DNA from: Saccharopolyspora ipomoeae
Lineage (GTDB): Bacteria; Actinomycetota; Actinomycetes; Mycobacteriales; Pseudonocardiaceae
Reading direction: 5' to 3'
DNA length: 64,000 nt
Assembly: GCF_029952525.1 (NCBI RefSeq)
Contig: NZ_JASAOF010000024.1
Span: forward strand, 32,159-96,158
Shown here: in pieces, positions 58,947-64,000 of the stretch
How positions within the stretch are numbered: position 1 is the stretch's first letter
How the letters are laid out: every line of letters begins with the position of its first letter
Notes under the pieces: model-generated
Told to the model about the DNA's origin: nothing
What the model saw: only the letters and a program-made list of their open reading frames with translations
Database searches by the model: none
Made by a program: the position numbers and the translations under genes

Positions 58947-60749
58947 TCAGCTCAGCCAACGTCCCAGGAAGTCCAGCGCTTTCGGGTAGGCGTCGAGCCG
59001 GTTGGCGCGCTTGGCCAGACCGTGCCCCTCGTCGGGGTAGACGTGGAACTCGCACGGGACGTCGTTGGCGCGCACGGCTTCCACGATCTGCTCGGCCTCG
59101 CTCAGCGGCACCCGGGGGTCGTTGGCGCCGTGCAGCACGAACAGCGGTGCGGCGATGGCGGACGCGCGGTTGAGCGGGGACGCGGCGCGCAGGAAGTCGG
59201 CGTCGGCGGTGAGGCTGCCGTACTCGCGCTCGCGGTGCGCGCGCCGGTACGGCGCGGTGTTCTCCAGGAACGTGACGAGCGAGGAGATCCCGACGATGTC
59301 CACGCCCGCGGCCCACAGCTCGGGTTGGAACGCCAGGCCCGCCAGCACCATGTAGCCCCCGTACGACCCGCCCCACAGCGCCGCGCGGTTCGGGTCGAGG
59401 CCGACCGCGGGAAGCCATCGGTGCAGGTCGGCGAGGTCGTCGACGGAGTCGAGCCGGCGGCGGGTGTCGTCGGCGGAGTACCAGCGCTTGCCGTAGCCGG
59501 TGGAGCCGCGGACGTTGGGCACCAGCACGGTGTGCCCGCGCGCGACCATCGCCTGCACCAGCGGGTGGAACGCGCGCACCGACTGGCTCTCCGGCCCGCC
59601 GTGGATGAGCAGCACCGCGGACCCGTCGGGTTCGGCGGGGGCGTAGCGGAAGCACGGGATCTGCTCGCCGTCGCGCGCCCGCACTCGGTGCACGGCGGGT
59701 TCGGCCAGGGGTTCGCCCGCCAGCTGCGCCGCGGAGAAGGTGAGCGGCTTGCAGGTCCCGGTGGCGGTGTCGACGAGCAGCACGTCGCCGGGGGTGGTGG
59801 GGGAGCTGAACGACACGGCGGCGAACCGGGAGTCCGGTGACCAGGCGGGTTCGGGCAGCGGGTACCCGCACCAGCCCTCGGCGGGCAGCGCGACGTCCAT
59901 CAGGTGCTCGCCGGTTCCGGCGTCGTGCAGCGCGAGCCGGTGCGCGCCGTCGACGGCGGTGGTCACCAGCAGGGTCCGCCCGTTGGGGGAGAGCCTGCCG
60001 CTGAGGTCGTGGGCGTCGGAGGTGATCAGCCAGCGGCGGTCGCCGGTGCGCGGGTCGAGGCGCGCGATGCCGGTGCGGTCGCGGTCGGCGTCGCTGGTCA
60101 CGACGAGCCCGGCGGGGTGCCAGCCGGGGTGCAGGTGCCGGGCGGCGAGGTCGCGGCCGGTGAGCTCGCGCCGCCGGTCGGCTCCGGTCTCGGGCATGGT
60201 GTCGGCGAGGATCACCTGGTCCGACAGGGGTTTCGCGGCGGGCACGGTGATCGCGGCGAACCGCGAGTCGGGGGAGACCGAGACCTCGGCGACCATCCCG
60301 CCGCCGTCGTGGACCACGTGCTCCTCGCCGGTGGCGACGCTGCGGATGATCACGTCGAAGTCGACGCCGTTGCGGCGGTTGGTGGCGTAGACGATGCGGC
60401 CGGGCAGCACGTCGAGCAGCCGGTGCACGTGGTCGGGGTCGCGGACCAGCGGTTCCAGCTCGGACAGCGGGGCGGGCCTGCTGCGGCGGTCGTCGAGCCG
60501 GAGCAGCGAGAGCTGGCCGCGCTCGTTGCCGTCGCTGTCGTGCTGCACGACCACGGCGCGCTCGCCGGGCAGGTAGCGGCCGGACACGGCGCCGGGGAGG
60601 GCGGTCAGCTCGGTGCGCCGGTCCTCGGCGAGTTCCACGAGCTGCACCGAGCCGGACTCGTCGCAGCCCGCGAGCACCCGCCCGTCGTCGGTCACGTCGA
60701 ACGCGCGCCAGGTGGTCAGGTCCAGCAGCCGCGAGATCTCCAGCGTCAC
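58947..60749 (-). CDS. S9-family prolyl oligopeptidase-like serine peptidase
   Basis: 600 residues. An N-terminal beta-propeller (repeats such as VSVSPDSRFAAITV, WSPDSRFAAVSF) is followed by an alpha/beta-hydrolase domain with Ser462 in GGSYGGY, Asp544 in GANDPRVPL and His576 in DEGHGLAKR, the full catalytic triad. No signal peptide, so cytoplasmic. It resembles acylaminoacyl peptidases of the S9C group. It converges on dnaX with only 8 bp between the stops. Confidence 0.9.
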   Translation of the reverse strand: MTLEISRLLDLTTWRAFDVTDDGRVLAGCDESGSVQLVELAEDRRTELTALPGAVSGRYLPGERAVVVQHDSDGNERGQLSLLRLDDRRSRPAPLSELEPLVRDPDHVHRLLDVLPGRIVYATNRRNGVDFDVIIRSVATGEEHVVHDGGGMVAEVSVSPDSRFAAITVPAAKPLSDQVILADTMPETGADRRRELTGRDLAARHLHPGWHPAGLVVTSDADRDRTGIARLDPRTGDRRWLITSDAHDLSGRLSPNGRTLLVTTAVDGAHRLALHDAGTGEHLMDVALPAEGWCGYPLPEPAWSPDSRFAAVSFSSPTTPGDVLLVDTATGTCKPLTFSAAQLAGEPLAEPAVHRVRARDGEQIPCFRYAPAEPDGSAVLLIHGGPESQSVRAFHPLVQAMVARGHTVLVPNVRGSTGYGKRWYSADDTRRRLDSVDDLADLHRWLPAVGLDPNRAALWGGSYGGYMVLAGLAFQPELWAAGVDIVGISSLVTFLENTAPYRRAHREREYGSLTADADFLRAASPLNRASAIAAPLFVLHGANDPRVPLSEAEQIVEAVRANDVPCEFHVYPDEGHGLAKRANRLDAYPKALDFLGRWLS

Positions 60750-60984
60750 GTGAGCACCTTTTCACGTCGGGTGACGACGACCAAGAGACCGAGCCCCGGT
60801 GGAGTTCGCGTGCGAGCGGCGGAGCCGCGAGGCGTGCACACCGCTCTCGCAGCCGACGGGCCGCTGAGGTTCCGCTACCCGCACCGCTGAGCAAGGTGAG
60901 TTCGGAGTCAATCGCATCCAACCTCTACGCTGGACTTGTGCCCCATTGCTGGGGGTATTTGCCCGGCCTACGGAGGAGTCAACG

Positions 60985-61329
60985 GTGCAGCCAGGTGGCC
61001 AGCCGAACATGCAGCAGATCATGGAACAGGCGCAGAAGATGCAGGAGCAGCTGATGTCTGCGCAGCAGGAGCTCGCCGAGGCGGAGGTCACCGGGAGCGC
61101 GAGCGGCGGGTTGGTGACCGCGACGGTCACCGGTTCCGGTGAGCTCAAGGGCCTGGTGATCGACCCGAAGGCGGCCGATCCGGAGGACACCGAGACGCTG
61201 GCGGACCTGGTCGTCGCGGCCGTGCGCGACGCCAACCGGGCCGCGCAGGAGCTGCAGGCGCAGAAGATGGGCCCGCTGACGGGTGGTCTGGGCGGCGGCC
61301 TGGGCGACCTGGGCCTGCCGGGTCTGTGA
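60985..61329 (+). CDS. YbaB/EbfC nucleoid-associated protein
   Basis: 114 residues from GTG at 60985; GGAGGAG at 60972-60978 fixes the start six bases downstream. The helical MQQIMEQAQKMQEQLMSAQQ and the central GLVTATVTGSGELKGLVID are YbaB signatures; the C-terminus is Gly/Leu-rich (GGLGGGLGDLGLPGL). YbaB dimers bind DNA and are usually co-transcribed with recR, which starts 16 bp downstream. Confidence 0.93.
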   Translation: MQPGGQPNMQQIMEQAQKMQEQLMSAQQELAEAEVTGSASGGLVTATVTGSGELKGLVIDPKAADPEDTETLADLVVAAVRDANRAAQELQAQKMGPLTGGLGGGLGDLGLPGL

Positions 61330-61345
61330 TCCGGGGCGAGTCGAC

Positions 61346-61942
61346 GTGTACGAGGGTCCGGTACAGGATTTGATCGATGAGCTGGGACGTCTTCCCGGCA
61401 TCGGTCCGAAGAGCGCGCAGCGCATCGCCTTCCACCTGCTGGCCGCGGAGCCGGCGGACGTGACCCGGTTGCAGGAGGTCCTGCAGCAGGTCAAGGAGGG
61501 CGTGGTGTTCTGCGACGTCTGCGGCAACGTCTCCGAGGAGCCGACCTGCCGCATCTGCCGGGACGCCCGGCGGGACAAGACGCTGGTGTGCGTGGTGGAG
61601 GAGCCCAAGGACGTGCTCGCGGTGGAGCGAACCCGCGAGTTCAAGGGCCGCTACCACGTGCTGGGCGGTGCGCTGGATCCGCTGTCCGGCGTGGGGCCGG
61701 ACCAGTTGCGGGTCCGGGAGCTGCTGGCGCGGATCGGGTCCGACGAGATCACCGAGGTGATCATCGCGACGGACCCGAACACCGAGGGCGAGGCGACCGC
61801 GACGTATCTGGTTCGGATGTTGCGGGACTTCCCGGGTCTGAACGTCACCCGACTCGCTTCCGGACTTCCGATGGGTGGCGACCTGGAGTTCGCGGATGAA
61901 TTGACGCTCGGCCGGGCGCTGTCCGGTCGTCGTTCGATGTAG
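61346..61942 (+). CDS. recR: Recombination protein RecR
   Basis: 198 residues from GTG at 61346. N-terminal HhH (LIDELGRLPGIGPKSAQRIA), C4 zinc finger CDVCGNVSEEPTCRIC (56-71), Toprim domain with VVEEPKDVLAVE and ATDPNTEGEATATYL, and the Walker-B-like C-terminal region. RecR with RecO and RecF loads RecA at gaps. The mycobacterial recR-ybaB order is the same as I recall. Confidence 0.95.
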   Translation: MYEGPVQDLIDELGRLPGIGPKSAQRIAFHLLAAEPADVTRLQEVLQQVKEGVVFCDVCGNVSEEPTCRICRDARRDKTLVCVVEEPKDVLAVERTREFKGRYHVLGGALDPLSGVGPDQLRVRELLARIGSDEITEVIIATDPNTEGEATATYLVRMLRDFPGLNVTRLASGLPMGGDLEFADELTLGRALSGRRSM

Positions 61943-61980
61943 TACTCGCGAGCACTTCACGCGCGAACAATTCAATACTC

Positions 61981-61999
61981 GAAAGGGGCGGCGCCTTTC
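61981..61999 (+). terminator. Hairpin after recR
   Basis: GAAAGG (61981-61986) pairs with CCTTTC (61994-61999), 39 bp beyond the recR stop, followed by TTCTCGGTTTC. Short stem; modest evidence. Confidence 0.45.
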
Positions 62000-62062
62000 T
62001 TCTCGGTTTCTCGGGAGGTCAGGCGCCGTCTTCGCGTCGCGAGGAAACAAGTCGCCAACGTC

Positions 62063-62091
62063 TTGACTGGGCGGAGGAATTCCACTATCCG
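62063..62091 (+). promoter_or_regulatory. Candidate promoter of the oligopeptide-binding protein gene
   Basis: TTGACT (62063-62068) and TATCCG (62086-62091) are 17 bp apart, 181 bp before the start codon. GGGCGGA/TCCGCCC (62069-62075, 62088-62094) forms a hairpin across the spacer. The leader 61943-62271 is AT-richer and contains no gene. Confidence 0.35.
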
Positions 62092-62271
62092 CCCGCGATT
62101 AGCGCAGCTCCCGCAGTTCTGGCAAGGCTTTTCCTTTGTCCTGTTGATGCCCGTTCGGTGAGGACTGCCTAAGTAGCGAGATCGTAACCTTGAATGTTCC
62201 ATTCCCCTCCTTTCGAGGGTTACTCTCACGGAACTCTGCTGCCTATGGACACAAACGGGTGGGTAAATCCA

Positions 62272-63966
62272 ATGAGTAGAGCTCCATCGGCGCGACGCGG
62301 CGGAACCCGCGGAATGCGTCGGATCCTCACGGTCGGCATCGCGTTGACGACGGCTGCGTCGCTGGCGGGCTGCGCGCAATCCGAGCGCGGCGCCGGAGGC
62401 GGCGAAGGCGGCACCCTCACCTTCGGCGCGGCGGGTGCCCCGGACCTGTTCGACCCCTTCTACGCCTCCGACGGGGAGACCTTCCGCGTCACCCGGCAGA
62501 TGATGGACGGCCTGGTCGGCTTCAAGCCGGGCTCGGTCGAGGTCGAACCGGCGCTGGCCGAGAGCTGGGAGCACACCCCGGACGGCAAGACCTGGACGTT
62601 CAAGCTGCGCAGCGGCGTGAAGTTCCACGACGGCACGGACTTCAACTCCGACGCGGTCTGCAAGAACTTCCAGCGCTGGTACAACCAGACCGGGGCCGGG
62701 CAGAACAACGCGCTGTCCTACTACTGGATCGAGAACTTCGGCGGCTTCGCCGACGGCAAGGCCCCCTCGCTGTTCCAGAACTGCGAGAACCCGGACCCGA
62801 CGACCGCGGTCGTGCACCTGACCCGCGCGACGTCGAAGTTCCCCGACCTGCTGGGGCTCCCGTCGTTCAGCATGCAGTCGCCGACGGCGATGGACCAGTA
62901 CAAGGCCAACGACGTCCAGGCCCAGGGCGACAGCTTCGTCTACCCGGAGTACGCCAAGGCCCACCCGACCGGCACCGGCGCGTTCAAGTTCGACTCGTAC
63001 GACCAGTCCAACGGCACCATCAAACTGGTCCGCAACGACCAGTACTGGGGCGAGAAGGCCAAGGTCAACGAGCTGATCTTCCGGATCATCCCGGACGAGA
63101 CGGTCCGCAAGCAGGAGCTCGAATCCGGGTCGATCGACGCCTACGACTTCCCGAACGCCGCCGACCTCAAGGCGCTGCGCGACGCGGGCAACAAGGTCGA
63201 GGTCCGCGACCCGTTCAACATCATGTACCTGGGCATCACCCAGAAGAACAACCCGGCGCTGCAGAACCTCAAGGTGCGACAGGCGCTGGCGCACGCGGTG
63301 GACCGGGAGACGCTGGTCAAGGCCAACCTGCCGGAAGGCGCCTCGGTCGCGACCCAGTTCTACCCGGACAACGTCGACGGCTACGCGCCCGACGTGCAGC
63401 AGTACCCGCACGACCCGGCGAAGGCCAAGCAGCTGCTCGCCGAGGCGGGCGCGTCGAACCTGACGCTGAACTTCTACTGGCCGACCGAGGTCACCCGGCC
63501 CTACATGCCGGACCCGCAGGGCATCTACAACGCCCTCGCCGAGGACCTGCGCGAAGCCGGCATCACCGTCAACCCGGTGAGCAAGCCGTGGAACGGCGGC
63601 TACATCGACGACGTCGACAACGCCAAGGCCGACATCTTCCTGCTCGGCTGGACCGGTGACTACAACACGCCGGACAACTTCATCGGCACCTTCTTCGGCA
63701 CCCCGACCAACCGCTTCTACACGGCGGGTTCGCCGTGGGGCGTGCAGCTGGCGGACCAGCTGAAGGCGGCCGACTCGGAGCCGGACGAGGCCAAGCGCAC
63801 CACGATGTACCAGGACATCAACCGCGAGCTGATGTCGGAGTACCTGCCCGCGGTGCCGCTGTCGCACTCGCCGCCGGCGATCGTGACCAGCCCGCGCGTG
63901 CAGGGCCTGGTGACGTCCCCGCTGACCGCCGAAGAGTTCGCCTCGGTGAGCGTCTCCGATCAGTGA
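62272..63966 (+). CDS. ABC transporter substrate-binding lipoprotein, family 5 (oligopeptide type)
   Basis: 564 residues from ATG at 62272 (ATG at 62314 is possible). Lipobox LAGC gives a lipidated Cys at ~34. Family 5 SBP signatures: PALAESWEHTPDGKTWTFKLRSGVKFHDG, then RQALAHAVDRETLVK and the aromatic-rich ligand pocket. Substrates may be peptides or other small solutes. Permease and ATPase genes would follow beyond the window (the next 34 bases are non-coding), so the operon is likely incomplete here. Confidence 0.9.
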   Translation: MSRAPSARRGGTRGMRRILTVGIALTTAASLAGCAQSERGAGGGEGGTLTFGAAGAPDLFDPFYASDGETFRVTRQMMDGLVGFKPGSVEVEPALAESWEHTPDGKTWTFKLRSGVKFHDGTDFNSDAVCKNFQRWYNQTGAGQNNALSYYWIENFGGFADGKAPSLFQNCENPDPTTAVVHLTRATSKFPDLLGLPSFSMQSPTAMDQYKANDVQAQGDSFVYPEYAKAHPTGTGAFKFDSYDQSNGTIKLVRNDQYWGEKAKVNELIFRIIPDETVRKQELESGSIDAYDFPNAADLKALRDAGNKVEVRDPFNIMYLGITQKNNPALQNLKVRQALAHAVDRETLVKANLPEGASVATQFYPDNVDGYAPDVQQYPHDPAKAKQLLAEAGASNLTLNFYWPTEVTRPYMPDPQGIYNALAEDLREAGITVNPVSKPWNGGYIDDVDNAKADIFLLGWTGDYNTPDNFIGTFFGTPTNRFYTAGSPWGVQLADQLKAADSEPDEAKRTTMYQDINRELMSEYLPAVPLSHSPPAIVTSPRVQGLVTSPLTAEEFASVSVSDQ

Positions 63967-64000
63967 TCACTCCCAGCGTCGCGCGCGAGACCGGCGAGGT

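Overview
The window is high-GC actinobacterial DNA that most resembles a Pseudonocardiaceae genome, with Saccharopolyspora as my best guess. The reasons are an arabinogalactan (type IV wall) gene set without mycolate genes, a proteasome activator (Bpa), a Spo0M homologue and a chaplin-like secreted protein that suggest a sporulating filamentous organism, F420-type oxidoreductase genes, and frequent GTG starts. The taxon is inferred, not proved.

Layout. Positions 1-580 are the 3' end of a phoD-type phosphatase. Positions 1185-21212 hold a cell-wall arabinan/galactan block, nearly all on the minus strand: a GT2/GtrA/FAD-oxidoreductase trio, three Emb-type arabinosyltransferases, a methyltransferase, dprE2, dprE1, a small coupled ORF, a plus-strand GtrA gene, then glfT1, wzt and wzm. 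Together DprE1/DprE2 make decaprenyl-phosphoryl-arabinose, the Emb GT-C enzymes use it outside the membrane, GlfT1 starts the galactan and Wzm/Wzt is the likely exporter of the lipid-linked galactan. Positions 21298-31677 carry bpa, a lysine-less cysteine-desulfurase-like gene, a quinone reductase, a secreted M28 peptidase, small redox and regulatory genes, spo0M, and a GntR-MFS-VOC-YunG operon. Positions 32035-33318 are a gene-poor, AT-richer stretch beside tRNA-Ser(UGA).

Positions 33454-45411 hold a MarR regulator, a DrrAB-like ABC exporter, an L,D-transpeptidase lipoprotein, the chaplin-like gene, hisC, a hydrolase, acetoacetyl-CoA synthetase, tRNA-Ser(GCU), tRNA-Arg(ACG), a LysR/PhzF pair and a catalase. 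Positions 45481-52094 are accessory: an acidic Gln-rich lipoprotein, a DUF3800 gene, an MFS transporter diverging from a GATase1-AraC regulator, a TetR/P450 operon and a small MT0933-like protein. Positions 52348-61942 are conserved housekeeping: tyrA, the tadA pair, tRNA-Ser(CGA), a BBE-like oxidase, tRNA-Ser(GGA), ffs, dnaX, an S9 peptidase, ybaB and recR. The end is an oligopeptide-binding lipoprotein. From memory, much of this order matches the Mycobacterium tuberculosis Rv3715c-Rv3795 interval.

The most unusual content is non-coding. A roughly 210-bp modular palindromic element occurs three times, with further partial copies of its palindrome, always in gaps between convergent genes in this window. 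The two long arms of its central hairpin covary between copies. A second 64-bp hairpin family (two copies) shares the same end sequence. All four tRNA-Ser isoacceptors also lie within 23 kb. I do not recognise either repeat family as a named element.
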